Source of the DNA: Melampsora larici-populina 98AG31
Lineage: Eukaryota > Basidiomycota > Pucciniomycetes > Pucciniales > Melampsoraceae
Length of the DNA: 64,000 nucleotides
NCBI RefSeq assembly: GCF_000204055.1
Contig: NW_006768789.1
Coordinates: forward strand, 73,692-137,691
Reading direction: 5' to 3'
Shown here in pieces: positions 31,948 to 45,168 of this stretch (within the stretch, counting starts at the first letter, position 1; each line of letters opens with the position of its first letter). The translations under genes and the position numbers were made by a program. A model generated the notes under the pieces. That model was not told the origin of the DNA and did no database searches. It saw only the letters and a program-made list of their open reading frames with translations.

Positions 31948-33100
31948 TGTGCATGTGCACACCTCACATTATCGTCCCCTTCCATCTTCAATATTTACCT
32001 AAGGTGGACTTGAATAATAAACTGACGCATATCAAAGTCCTCAAACGAGATAGCCTTTTTACATGAGAACCTATTCGAGGTTAGGGGAGAAAGAGAACAT
32101 CATAGGGAAAGCTCTTTTGTCTAACACACCACAGATCCTGACAAACTCGGTTGTGGTTGAACATGCATGCCAGTTTTGAACTTATCCTTGGGCATAAATC
32201 CTCATAATGCATCATATTGGGCTCTACCTCGGTAGACCAGGTGGGGTTCTATGATTGTTCCTTCAAGATTTTTTTTCGATGAATGAAGTCAATGTTCAAC
32301 ACGTCAACCCTAAGAAAGGAAGCTCAGAGCAGACTATCCATGCCCTTCAAGTTATAGTTTTCAAGCACGAATTACTTATCGAGACTCCAGATGTGATATC
32401 TCGCTGGATGAACATCAGCCCCTCGAAACTCTTAACCGGAAAGACGCATGTGATGGCGAGATGGCAATAATGGAGGAAATGACATTGCGAAAAGTCGTTG
32501 ATCAGCTGGTCCCGAGACTTCGAGTTGAGAGAAACGGACGCCGTCACCTCGCACAAAGAAGAACACTGCTCCTAGGCTGTCTCTATTGCCCCCCCCACAT
32601 GGTCAAGGCAAGGAAAACCTTCCCTTGGGTTTTTCAATGTGCGCAATACAAGAAAGCTGAGGTCACCCTGGCCTGATCACCCCGCGCCTCAAAATCTAAT
32701 GCCCGATTCGGGATATAGCATTAGTTGTCTCTGTTTGCTGAATCTCAATCAAAGTTGATTTAAGTTTAGTTACAAACTAATGGCAGATTCTCTAAAGAAA
32801 TCCTTTATTGTTGGTGATTTGGTTATGCGCTTGAGATTAAGTTTTTTTTGTTTCATCACCCATTGTAAGATTAATTAATCATACGAGGATCATGAAGAAC
32901 ATTGTAAGATTATTCTCAACAAATGCGCTTGATGAACCATTTCTGATGATATATCTTATAAGTCAAGACTGTTTCGAATGAGATGGATGTCAATTTGTGT
33001 TCCTAAGAATCTCAATCCTTCAAAGTTATCTATCAATTATCATTTTATCATCCTGTTTCCTTTTGAACTTCTCTGGATATCCATCAAGCTTTAGTTCCAT
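31948..33100. other. Intergenic DNA between the LRR gene and the RdRP gene
   Basis: Two short plus-strand ORFs at 32255-32470 and 32461-32676 show no recognisable domain. From 32700 the DNA is AT-rich and likely holds the RdRP promoter. Nothing else is evident. Confidence 0.4.
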
Positions 33101-33130
33101 CATTTGCATTTGGAAAGAAAGCTAGTTGGG

Positions 33131-36100
33131 ATGGAACTTTACATTCAAGATTTACCACCATTCTCTAACGTTTCAGATACTAGATTAGAATTGATAGATG
33201 TGATCAGTAGCGTACTCCATGGTAAAACTTTTAGGGAACTGAACGTTCAAGCTCATGAAGCACTTCATAACTTTGATGTCCTTGTAAGAGAAAACTTTTC
33301 TCGACCATTTCAACCGAACTCTCAATATCGTCATTCAAGAGTTAGGTCTCGGTTTTCGGCTACCATCACTTTTCCTACGACTTTATTGGCTAAACGTTTT
33401 GACGCTTACGTCTCTGTAAATCCTTTAATCATCTTTGGTACTTTCCCGGTCAACTTCAAACAATCTACTCGTCAAGGTCGTGTTACAATGCCTCATCCTG
33501 ATCTCGTGAGAGCCCTCAAACAAACCCCATTCAAGGATCGTATCTCACTCTTGACCGAACAGCTTGAACAGGAGAAACTTCTGCGTCCATTCTCAATCAG
33601 TTGTCTTGAATTTGGTCGTACCCTCAACACTGAAAGTGCCCAACCGACTTTTGCTTCTGAATTCTCTCTTTTGTTGGCCACTGGTGATTCTCTACTCACA
33701 TTTGATACGGTCAATAACTTGCTCTGGATCCGATGGTCTTTAGTTTCTTCTGCCCGTTCCCTGGTAATCAGGATGAAGTCTGTACAGCGCATCGAAGCAG
33801 ATCGACTGTCGGTCACTCTCTGGTTGGACACTCCTCCTACTTTTGAAGACATCCAAATCACTCGCCATGAGTCTCAGTCATATCATGATCAACGAGCGGA
33901 AGAAGGAGCACAGGTTGAATCAACTTCTCCCTTCCCCTTATCCATCCCTCACCATCTGCTGATCTCTTTGAACACCTCTGATCCAGGTCACTGAAACTCG
34001 ATATCGCATTCCTTGTCCACATACCACTGAACAACACGTATTCCCTTTCGTCTCTGATCGTCTACGGATCACTTTTGGAACTTATGAAGCTTACAAAGAG
34101 TTTTGCACTCGTAAGACTACTGTTCGACTGCCCAAGATCATCCATTTTACCCGCCCCACCATTGAACAGCAGCTCTATACGCCCCAGAACCTAGCCGCTC
34201 TTGAAGCCTTTCTTGTGTGCTTTACAATCCCTGTTGGCTTTCAAATCGAAGCTCTCTTATCCCATGGGCTCCTCGATCCCGCTCAAATTCGAAATGTTTG
34301 TGAAGCTCTTGTCAGCGTGGATCCAGATCACGCCGAGCGCGCTCTGATACACTATAACGCCATTCTAGCTCAATTCCAAACTCGAGACCTTCAAAATTCT
34401 GATGATGATGAGGATGATGACGAAGGTGTCACTCTTACTTACCTCGACCGACTGACTCGATCGCTAGAATTCACTTTGATCGACAGCCGAACTCCAGATC
34501 CCCGCCTCTTGTCTGGTGACTCGTTCCCCTGTCGTACAGTCACCATCACCCCTAGCCGATTTATACTAGAAGGACCAGTGACTGAGCAGTCCAACAGCGT
34601 GCTTCGAATGTATCGCGACACGCACAATTTTCTCAGAATCTCCATTCGAGAGGAAAACGGTTTGACACTCCGACCCGATCGAGATGTGGACATCTTGAGG
34701 CTACTGAAGACACGATATCTCGACTTCTTGACCCAAGGCTTAAACTTATGCGGACGAAAATTCGAGTTTTTAGGCTACTCTTCTTCTGCGTTACGGGAGC
34801 ATCAAGCTTGGTTTGTGTGCCCGTTTTATAAGGGAGACTCTCTCGTCACAGCTGCCTCGATTCGTCAACGACTGGGTGATTTCAGTAAAGTGTGAGTCTG
34901 CCATTTACGAATTATCTGCTATGCCGTGTATTTCATGCGCTGAGATGGGAATGCTGATCTCCGATGTTGAAATAGGATCAACATCCCTGCGCGATATATG
35001 GCCCGAGTTGCACAAGCATTTACATCCACTCGACAATCCCTCACTTTATTGCCTAGCCAAATCGTCAGGATTGAGGATGTCGAACGTAATGGCTCGTGCT
35101 TCACAGATGGCGTGGGGACAATCTCACCCGACTTGGCGCGTCAAGTAGACGAGGTGTTGTCTGCAGGACTGCCATCTCGTAAGCGGCGACACCATGCCAA
35201 TTCTAGTTGTTTTCAGATTCGGTTAGGTGGTTTCAAGGGAATGTTGTCTGTCGATCCGACCCTGAAACAGGCGTGTGTTTGCGTACGGCCTTCGATGGAC
35301 AAGTTCGTCTCACCAGACTCTCTGACCCTCGACATCGCGGGCTCGTTTACTAGGCCACTCCCGGCGTATCTGAATAGACCTATGATCAAAGTATTGGAAG
35401 ATCTTGGTATACATGAACAAGTTTTTCTCGCGCTACAACGGGAGATTGTTAGCAAAGTTGAACATTCGCGTACAAATTTGCGTCGAGCCAGTGAACTCAT
35501 GGATCAACTTTCAATGGCTCGCACCAGTGGAATGCCCTCGATCTTGCGACAACTGGGAACGTTGATGGGAGATGAAAGCAACACACAGTCTGATTTCATC
35601 GAGGAATGTTATGACTTGATGATTATGCAATGTTTCCGGGATCTCAAGTACCGAGCAAGAATTCCTTTGGACGCCTCTTATACGCTCGTCGGCGTTGCCG
35701 ATGAAGATCAAGTTCTGCCACCCAATTTTGTCTATGCCTGCATTCAGTACCCGGGGAAGGCGCCATTCTACTTGGAAGGCCCGATCACTATCTCCCGCTC
35801 GCCTTGCCTGCATCCAGGTGATGTCAGAGTCGTCACTGGAATTGGAAAACTGGATCTGGAACGTGCTCCTCGATTGAATGCCTTGAGAAACTGTGTGGTA
35901 TTCTCTGTCGCGGGTATGTCTCTCTATTAGTCATCATGTTCACTTTTGTTCTTTGCTCAATCTAGCTCTCTGTCAATATTCTCAGGTATGAGATCGCTAC
36001 CGTCATGTCTTGGTGGTGGTGACTTAGATGGCGATCTCTACACCTTGATCACATTGCCTGAATTGATTCCGGCTACTGCCAGGTTGCATCCGCCGGCAAG

Positions 36101-37236
36101 TTACACAGCCCCTGAGATGAAGCGACTTGACCGACCATGCACGTGAGCTTTTAGAGCCCGAAATGTGATACAGCGGCAGTACATTGATATTTGAGCTTTG
36201 TTTGTTGGACCAGAATCGAAGACGGCGCTGCGTTCTTTCTGGATTATATCTCGAGCGATTTGGTAGGGGTGATCGCTTCAAGACACCTTCATATCGCTGA
36301 TCAAGCGGACCAAGGTACTCGTGATGATCTATGTCTTGAACTAGTATCATTGCATTCAGATGCGGTAGATTATCCAAAGACAGGGTATGAGCTCCCTTGG
36401 AATCCATTGTTCAGGACTTTGGAATTCCATTCAACTGACATGGAAAGTGGTTTCATCATTAATACAGAGTTCCGGTTGCAATCGATCAACTGCCACGAGC
36501 TCCTAATCGAATGAAACCAGACTTTATGTGTCCCGAGCACCATGAACGTCGTGAGGGTGATGACTATTACGAGTCTCAAAAAGTTTTGGGAAAACTTTTT
36601 CGACAAATCCCGGCTGAAAAAATCGACATCTTTCACCATCATACTCATCCTGGTGGTCCACCGGTCACTACACCAGCCACGTCAGGCCGTACAAGACGGA
36701 ACAAAGGGCAGCTTTTTGGGAAACTTGACCCGACCGACGTAATCTCCAAAGCTGTAAGACGAGCAATGCGGCGCACCCTGGCTCGAAAGGCCGAACCCGA
36801 TTCGACGCTAATGGGACAGTTTCAAGAGGTCATGAAGAGTTATGCTGAAGAGTTGATGCAAATTTGCAAATTGAACACGCTCTCCAGGAAGGTAGATCGA
36901 CATCTTGCAGAGACAGAAGCCTTCCTGGTCGTCCTCACTGATACAACATCGGACAGACCCTTGAAGAAGAATACCCTCGAGCGGCTTGAAACTCAGACCG
37001 CTGCCTTGTTTGAACGAATAAGACTTGCAATCCTTGAAGAGGGAGAAGGAGCATTGTATGATAGTGAGATAGTCTTGCTCGATGCTGATGAGGACGATCC
37101 GCAACGGATCGAGCGGGATCGCCAGATCAACCGAGCTTATACCGCTTGGTTTGTTAGCACTCAGGCACCTGCTCAAACTTTTGGTGCCCATAGTTTTGGG
37201 TTTTTGGCATTAGACTTGCTATTGGCAAGATTATGA
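33131..37236 (+). CDS. RNA-dependent RNA polymerase (RNA silencing)
   Basis: It would synthesise double-stranded RNA from aberrant or transposon transcripts to feed Dicer (QDE-1/Rdp1 family). Exons: 33131-33913, 33987-34891, 34976-35913, 35986-36142, 36214-36384, 36468-37236. They total 3723 bases and 1240 residues, normal for the family. All introns are 71-84 bp with GT-AG ends and matching phases. Conserved features: NGSCFTDGVGTISPDLA in exon 3, the catalytic GGDLDGDLY in exon 4 (three aspartates of the DxDGD box), then LHSDAVDYPKTG in exon 5 and the segment RAPNRMKPDFMCPEH in exon 6. The start chosen is the first ATG of the open first exon (MELYIQDL); upstream non-ATG codons were ignored. 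The first intron has a weak donor (GTTGAA) and is the least certain joint. It lies next to a transposon-dense block, but that alone says nothing about its targets. Confidence 0.92.
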
Positions 37237-37239
37237 AAT

Positions 37240-38835
37240 AACAGAAGTAGCAAGTCGCCAGTCTTCTTTTTTCAAATCGAAATTTTATCATCTTGATGAA
37301 TTCCTTTCCCGAGTTTCTAAAAACATAATTGACGCCCGCCAACAATCACGCGGATCATACACAAGACCTTTGGCCCAATAATCCTTTGCTTTATCTTCTA
37401 CCTTCTCGGAATGTTTCTCTTATCTCCCTTTCCATTCTTGATCAATTTCCTTCCTAGATTTCGTCAATTTATACTGCTATAATATACCATGTTGAAGTAC
37501 TGTGTCATCTGCGTCCTTTTACGTCTCGTCGTGATGGCATCAACGAAAGACTCTCTCACATTAGGGTGTTTTTATACTCGTGATGAATATATGTATCTAT
37601 ATGTGTACGTGTGTTGATGCATGTAGTTTGGAAGGTTCTGGTGCCCATGTTAGACATTTGTTTTGTTCTTTCATTGGATTGAAAGTGTTCAAGGATGGTA
37701 CACTTTAGAACCCATTGTAATGAGATGAAATGTGTGGCCTACTCCTGGGCAAACCTTGTTCCTTAAGTAGAAATCACCATGATATTCCAAATTTGCTCTC
37801 CATGAGTGGTTGGCATTGTCATGTTGCATACAGTCATGATACTCGGGGCTCATCTGGTTGTTTGATTAACTACAATCCAAGAAGAGACCACTTGGTCACA
37901 TCTCAGAGAAGTATTCTGGCACCTTTTAGCAGGGTATCTTCAATTTTGATTCCACATCACAGCTTGCAATGAGAATTGAACTAAACTATGTCCACAATCA
38001 TCAAACACAAACTGCTTCAAAGCTCTGATGACTGTACTGTCACCTAAATTGTTACTTGATTTGTAGCAACTGAAGATCCTCCACTTGAAGTATTCAGTTT
38101 AGTATACATACATACTAGTATAATCTCAGACAGCTTGATCACAACTAATCTTTACACCAGTGATAGAGAAGTTTGGAACAAAATTATACAGTCACTTCTA
38201 TTTTACTCTCATTGTGAAATTTACGAGCTGGGAACATCAAAAAATATCTTCGAGGCTTTTAAAACTTTTTGTTTGAAGAAAGTTCATGATACAGATCTGG
38301 TTTGATGTATAAATGGCTGAAAGTTTTCTGAATCATGGGCTGGAATCCGGAATGAGAGACTCATTCACCATATTGCTTTAACCTGCTCATCATTTAATTC
38401 CTCAAATGAAAAGAGATATTTCTATTAAACTTCAATCTACCTTTATCATACTTCATTCTCTGTTGTGTTTACTAGTCATTTTCTTTCTGAAGATGTTTGT
38501 TTGAGTGGTGCGTGCGTGAATATCAATAAAGATGTATGGTGTCATCTTTGCACGAGTTCCATGTTTGTTTGTGATCACAGTGGTGCCAGAGTTGTTCCAG
38601 GAGTTACAATATGTATATCCACCTACAGCTACCAAGAGGCAGCTTCACGATCAGGACTCAGGAGTCTCCATGCTGTCAGAAGTGACTTGCAGGATGCATG
38701 GTCAAGATATCAAGACATATCAAAACTTCCATGAGTTTTGGGAACGTCGAGAGGATCCATTCACTGATTTCCATAATTTTCAAGGTCATAAGATAGTTCT
38801 CAGCTATCCAAAGAAAAATTAGAAACGTCGTTCAG
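37240..38835. other. Intergenic DNA downstream of the RdRP gene
   Basis: Short ORFs only, overlapping on both strands. No domain or repeat is recognised. The first 300 bases probably hold the RdRP 3' end. Confidence 0.4.
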
Positions 38836-38838
38836 AAT

Positions 38839-39338
38839 AGGGCGGTTCAAGTAGCCCTTTTACAGCCCTTTTTTAAGTTTTACATTTAGTTCGGGGGCTT
38901 TAAATTTTAAGTAAAATTTAAAGTTGGTGAACCACCTTTAGAGGTGGTTCACCATTTTGCGATCTGCTTAGTTGTCTTAAAATTTATAATTCTCTGCCGT
39001 GGCATCGTAAAAAAATCCGGTGCGAAGGACCAAAAAAAACCTTTTTTTTCTTTGGTTTTTTTTTTGGTGTTCCACTCGTGGTGCGTCAAACGCGTATTTT
39101 CATTAAAACAAATTGATGAAAAAAAAAAAAATTCCTGACAAAAACAAGAGACAATTAAAAAAGCAAGGAAAAAAAGGCGCATTCGCAGACGGTGTACCTG
39201 AAAAGGTAAAGCCATAAAACCTAATTATAAGTGCGTTCGCAGAGTCGCGATCAGGAATTTTAAGGATCGGACAACCCTAAAAAGACTGATCGCGACTCTG
39301 CAAACAGGTGGATCGCAACTATTGACTTGAACCGCCCT
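38839..39338. mobile_element. 500-bp inverted-repeat element (MITE-like) with nested hairpins
   Basis: Perfect 14-bp terminal inverted repeats, agggcggttcaagt (38839-38852) and acttgaaccgccct (39325-39338). Two further hairpins lie inside: ggtgaaccacct against aggtggttcacc near 38925-38952, and a perfect 16-bp pair gcagagtcgcgatcag (about 39238) and ctgatcgcgactctgc (about 39286). The middle has runs of A and T up to about ten long. There is no transposase ORF. I could not define a target duplication with confidence. Confidence 0.8.
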
Positions 39339-39339
39339 C

Positions 39340-40400
39340 AGAGTTTTCTAAACATAATTTAACACATTTGAGTTGCTCAAATTGCCAGTCCTCGAAATCC
39401 TATTGTGAAAATGCAGTAATAACCGCTCATAGCATAAATTGAAGTCATGATGAATTTGGACAGATGAGTACAGCTTCGAACCCTTCAGCTTCATTTTTCA
39501 GTTTGCTATCTCGAATAGGATCAAGTCGAGGATGGTTCCCGGAGCCCACATGATTGGAGACTTTCTTGTACACAGAAATGAGCACCGTATTAGCCGTATT
39601 ACCACTGTGAGTCATGTACATACGTCAACACTGCTTTCTCGACAGCATTCAAGTTCAATACGCTGTGTAACTTCAAGCATGGTTGATCGAGAATTTTGCT
39701 GTGATGACTCTGAGGAACTCGTTATACTTATGGAAATGGAATAAATGGAATGACAGAAAGCTCACTGGATACAATTGTAGAGCATCCTGCTCAGTCCAAG
39801 ATCGTCCTGGTAGTTGCAATTGATTTTTCACATTTGATGATGATGATCAAAGATAAGAAGCATCAAAGCAGATCAAAGCTGAGAAAGTTGAGCAAATGAA
39901 ATTGAAAGATCAGATCAGTGTTGGTAGTGATTACGATGAGAAGGTGTTAAGGTCATCTCATATAGTGTGCGATATAAGGATAAGGAGATTTATATTAATC
40001 TAGGATATTAAAAAAGTCCTAATAATTGAGTTTGTATGAACCCCAACCATCTTCAAGAACGATAAAAGAGAGAAAACTGATTGAGACAAGTAAAAAGTTG
40101 ATCAGAGTACTACTGCTACGATATTAAACTTCATTAAGATATCATCCTGTAAATATCAAGATCTCAAAACACAGAAGTAAAATTAAAATCATCCATCCAT
40201 CCATCAGTTTAGGATCCCTTCTGTCTCAAAAGACTTGATCAATCTCAACCTAACCATCAATCAATCAATCAATCAAACTTCCTTCAACTTACAATCTCAT
40301 CATTCCATATCTCAATCTCAAAATACAAAATAACTACAAAAGCATTTGGATTTCTTTACCCGATCATTTCAAACTTAAACCCTTTCAAATACTAAACAAA
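39340..40400. other. Intergenic DNA upstream of the hexokinase region
   Basis: AT-rich with simple repeats: catccatccatc near 40192 and tcaatcaatcaatcaatcaa near 40256. No supported ORF. It probably contains the promoter of the exon starting at 40408 and perhaps of hexokinase. Confidence 0.4.
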
Positions 40401-40407
40401 AAAAGAG

Positions 40408-40601
40408 ATGACTACCTCCAATTCAAGTACTGCTAATCATTCTAACTCAAATCATTCAAAATCACAAACAGCTGCTCATCAACATCATCATCATCATCCT
40501 CATGGATTCGATCCTAATACTCGAAAGAGTGTTACCATCAGAAGACGTAGTGGTAGTCGAAGTTTAGCTGATGGTAGAGGTTCAATCGTAGTTCATACTA
40601 G
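40408..40601 (+). CDS. Ser/His-rich coding exon upstream of hexokinase (possible alternative first exon)
   Basis: An ATG-led open stretch codes for a Ser/Asn-rich start, a run of histidines, then RKSVTIRRRSGSRSLADGRG. It ends at a good donor (AG|GTATTT). The composition is not random and the basic segment looks like a real N-terminal extension. The hexokinase ATG at 41223 lies 620 bp downstream in the same strand. An in-frame TGA just upstream of that ATG, with no AG acceptor between, stops me joining the two directly. It may be an alternative first exon spliced to an acceptor I did not identify, or a separate small gene. Confidence 0.4.
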
Positions 40602-41222
40602 GTATTTGAATCTTCTTTATCTGTCCTTCTTTTATCTTCAATTCCTTTCATCCATCTATCATCCTAAACACTCATCGGGTAACATCTCGCTTTTCTCTGA
40701 GCTTGGCTTTATAATCCTAGACAGCCAGATTCCTTCTTCTTCTCCCCACGACTCAACTGACCTGATTAAGACTGTACTGCAGTTTACATACAGTCGACCA
40801 ATATCATCCTAGAAAGACTGTACAAACTCTTCACATCCACATGCCGGTGGGTTCAAGCTGGTTGACCTTAACGAATCCATCGATTTCAATCGATGGTTGA
40901 AATCGATTGAATTTGTATGATAACAACTTATCCAATTAAGATATCCTTAATATCCTTGTATTTTATGGACTCAAGTGCTTTCGCTCCATGATGCGGGTTG
41001 GATCGTTGGTTCTGATTCAGCCATTGGTTTCGATCGATTTGAGCTTTCTGCTTGGATTTCCGTCTTGATTTCCTTCTTTGGTTTTCTTTGGATTCCTTTT
41101 GAATTTGGCATTCGGCTAGATCATCAGACTCCTTATTACCTTTTACCGCTTGACCAGCTCATTGGTGATAAGTATTATACCACTGACACTGATTTCTAAA
41201 CATTTGTTTCTCAACTCGCATC

Positions 41223-43701
41223 ATGCCTCATTCCGCTGTACCTCTCGCCACCCCTTCCGTTGACCTTCCGTCTGCATTCGATCAAACTCCACTCTGTACC
41301 CCTTCAACCTCCAACTCAACTCAATCGATCACTCCATCTGATACCCTCGACCTCTCAACTCCTTTTGCCACCGCTCTTCGTCACAAACCACTCTTCAACG
41401 ACTGTTCGCCTACTAATGGCACTTCACATATCAATCGGCTTCTCACAAATCATGCATCTTCTCGATCAAACCGTCGATCTATGACCACCACCTCTTTGCC
41501 GGCATCTGTTCGAATTCCACTCATTCGTCACTCACATCATGGTTCCGACTACCATCCTTCTCACACACCACTCTATCATAGAACTCACGAGAATGCTGAA
41601 CTTCCACATGCGACAAAGATGCAAATGGCAGACTATTTGCGCAAGTTTGAGCATCTCTTCACGGTTACTCCCCAAAGGTAAACCGTCAATCCACTCTTTT
41701 CCACAATTTCAGGCTATTTGATTTCTTACACTTTGCGGAATGACCACAGGATGAGGATGATTGTCGATGCGTTTATTGACACTCTTGAAATTGGTCTCAA
41801 AGAAAATGGACAAGCTGTCGTAAGTTTTGGGTTTTGTACATGGTTTTCAGCTCTTTTTCTTGACACCTGCTAATCATTTGCTTGATCGCCACTCGCCTTA
41901 GCCCATGATACCTACCTATGTCTTTGGCTGGCCCTCAGGCAAAGAGACTGGTCCTTATCTCGCCGTAGATTTAGGTAAGACTCGAGACTGTCTCTTCTAC
42001 TTATTTCTTGACCATGTTTCTATACTGATCTTAATAATCTTCTAGGTGGAACAAATTTGAGAGTTTGTCATGTTGAATTAGAAGGCGAAGGAAAGTTTGA
42101 AATCACCCAAGCAAAGTACAAACTAACTGAAGAACAAAAGCAACAGGAAGGCGAGAAATTGTTCGACTTTTGCGCAGAATGTTTACACACGTATGAATCC
42201 TTTTTATGCCAGTCATCTGAAGATCGTAAAATAATTGAGGTATACGTTCATTTATGTGTCACAATAGATTTATTTACGACCAATATGCCGATGAGGCCGG
42301 TAACCTGCAACTTGAAGAAGAGATCGCCTTAGGGTTTACGTTCAGTTATCCTTGCATGTGTGTTTTCTGGCTTTCGATATCTCAATCAGACGTAAATGGC
42401 TGATGCTCATTTTATCGATCATCTCAGTCAAAAGCGGATTGATCATGGAGAACTCCTGCGATGGACCAAAGGGTTTGGTAACCCCAACGTGGAGGGACAT
42501 GATGTGGGCGAGATGTTTGCAAAGGCATTGAAGAAACACGTATGATATAATTTCCTTGATTAAGATTTATCTACCAGATCAATCCTTACACAAGCGTGCT
42601 TCTATCAACTCGAAATTTTTGCTTCATCACAGAACGTACCCATCAAACTCACGGCTTTGATCAATGATACCACTGGCACGCTCATCGCATCATCCTATGT
42701 AGATCCTTCGACCCGTATTGGCGTGATCTTTGGTACAGGCTGCAATGCGGCTTACATGGAGAAAATTTCCAACATCCCCAAGATCGCCCATCTTGGACTC
42801 CCTCCTGACGCTGAGATGGCAATCAATTGTGAATGGGGTGCATTCGATAGCGAGAAACATGAGCATTTACCTCGAACCAAGTATGATCTGATCATTGATG
42901 AAACTTCCAATAAGCCTGGTGAACAAGCATTTGAAAAGATGATTGCTGGGTTGTACTTGGGTGAGATCTTTCGGTTGATTGTGGTTGAGATGATTGAGGA
43001 AGGTATCTTGTTCTTGGGCCAGAATACCTATAAAATCGAAAAGAGCTTTTGTTTCGATACTGCGTTCTTGAGCTTGATCGAAAGGTTTGGCTTTCTTCTT
43101 CTCTTTATAGGATACAAATTTATTGATCTGTCGTACGTTATACAGTGACCCGACGGAAGAACTCTTGACTGTCACTGGCCTCTTTACTCATTTCTTCATG
43201 TTGGATACCACGATTTCTGAACGTCAATTTTTCCGCCGATTAGCTCAACTCATCGGCACTCGTAGTGCCAGATTGTCAGCATGTGGAATCGCTGCTATTG
43301 TCTCCAAGACTGGAATGTTGGACGCCGGCTGCGGTGTAGCCACCGATGGTAGTTTATACAACGTTTGTGATTTCATCTTGCAACCAGAGGCGCAGAGTGG
43401 CTCCTGAACCAGCGGGTCGTTACTGATCCCCATCCATAAACAGAAATACCCCCAATTCCCTGAACGATTGCATCAAGCGCTCGTCGATATCTTTGGTGAA
43501 AAGGGTCGGGGAATTGTCAGTTCTCTCGCATCCCTCTCTCTCGCACCTATGTCACATTTGACTGATAGACATCTATTTGTTTGGGGGGCTTTGATAATGC
43601 AGAAAACATATCATGCAGAAGATGGTTCAGGGGTAGGAAGTGCGATCATTGCAGCGATGACCAAAGCTAGACTTGACGAAGGCACGATTACTCAAGTGTG
43701 A
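41223..43701 (+). CDS. Hexokinase
   Basis: It phosphorylates glucose and related hexoses with ATP, the first step of glycolysis, in the cytosol. Ten exons: 41223-41677, 41750-41819, 41902-41974, 42046-42190, 42268-42357, 42428-42539, 42633-43084, 43146-43362, 43444-43515, 43603-43701. They total 1785 bases and 594 residues. Motifs: phosphate-1 loop DLGGTNLRVC, FTFSYPC, the sugar-binding RWTKGF and LINDTTGTL (Asp in IND is the expected catalytic base), phosphate-2 FGTGCNAAYME, FDSEKHEHLPRTKYD, and the C-terminal AEDGSGVGSA. The first 145 residues are a Ser/Thr/Pro-rich tail not found in the usual 480-500 residue fungal enzymes. That tail could be regulatory. All introns are 61-96 bp GT-AG. Confidence 0.93.
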
Positions 43702-43709
43702 ATGATCAG

Positions 43710-45165
43710 AAAAGTAATGGTGTTGGGAAGCGAGAGAAGGGTACCCATACACAACATAATTTTAATTCAACCGATACATTCTATTTCCTTTATCTCTTTG
43801 TTTTACTTATTCTCTTTAAAACTTACAGCCGTTCAAAGTCTGGTTTTCAATTGCATGACACAAGAACTTTTCTGTTAGAGACGTATGTCACAGTGATTGA
43901 TCTTGTTATGTGATAGGCAGAAGTTATGGGTAGTGGATAACCTTCCTAAACTGATCAGAAGGTTTTTCGTCATATTTTTTCGGACGCTTTGCGTAGGTTT
44001 TGTCAAATTGATCTGAGTAGAGTATGAAAAGACTTGAGAAGATATGTAGCTACCCAAGATGTTACCAACCAAGACAAAAGTACTGAAGAACATGTCATAC
44101 AGGCGACTGGGTACTGGCTGACATCAACTCTTGTGATGTTGTCTGGATGTCAAGAGTTGGATACGTGTGAGAAGAAGAGATGTGACATTGCTTGGTCTAC
44201 CTCAGATGGTAGTAGTACCAAGACAAGTGATATGATTGGATGCACAACTTGGCATAGGGCAAAGACATTGTGGATGGTTGATAGGAAATTTTTGGAGAAT
44301 GAGATGCCACATGATGAGTTGGCTTAGAATGATCCCAATCAACAGATAGATATAAGTTGATATATCAAGGAGGTCCTAGAAAGCTATGATCACACATCAC
44401 GGTGCACCTGGCGGCGACGAAGGAAAGATGATAATTTTTGATGGCTTGATATCTCCTCATACAAATGATCAATCTCAAACATCATTGACACATCAGTTTT
44501 CTCCATCAGTACTGTCATCAGCTTTGCATTGTAAGCCATTTGCTTGGTGATTGAGATGCGTTCATATCCCTGTGTGATGGGATTGAAAGGTTTGGCTGAC
44601 ATTTATCCCAGTATAAGTACACTCTGTGTAACATTGCAAAACAATTACTTGCTGCTTGGCGTCTGGTACATTGGATGTGCTTTTGTTGAGTGTTAATCCA
44701 CACCTTTGGTCCCTTCAAAGATTTTGTAATGTGAATGGCCAGCGCAAGTCATACATTTCACTGCTTGGCACATGGGGACCACTCAACGTATGGTACTCAA
44801 GAGGTTCAAAAAATATTTTTTCTTGCAATTTTTGTTCTTTTCGTAGGATCATATAGGGTACATTGAAGAAAATGAATACAACAAACCAAGACACTCTTGC
44901 ATTGAGATAGACTGAGGCCCGCAGAGGTTTGATTAGAAAGGATTTTCAAAGAAGCATTCAGTGATTCGTGACAGATTTCTCGTGAATCGTAAAAGTTGAC
45001 GAGCTTTAACGGAGGATGATAGGTAGTATAAAACGTTGAATAAACTTATTGTTTTTCTTTTTGTTTTTTGAATTCATGAGCAGGAATTGGTTGTGCTGTA
45101 GCATAACCAGTGGTGACGGCCATTGTATTTCCTACAATTTGAGTATGAGAAAATCGTCAATAATT
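43710..45165. other. Intergenic DNA between hexokinase and the membrane-protein gene
   Basis: Short ORFs at 44034-44327 and 44390-44602 have no recognisable domain. No repeats of note. The two flanking genes are convergent, so this region should hold two 3' ends. Confidence 0.4.
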
Positions 45166-45168
45166 GGC

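Noticed and set aside
31260..32066. 268-codon ORF spanning the N gap
   Set aside because: The N run is of unknown length and content, so the frame after the gap cannot be joined to the LRR gene.
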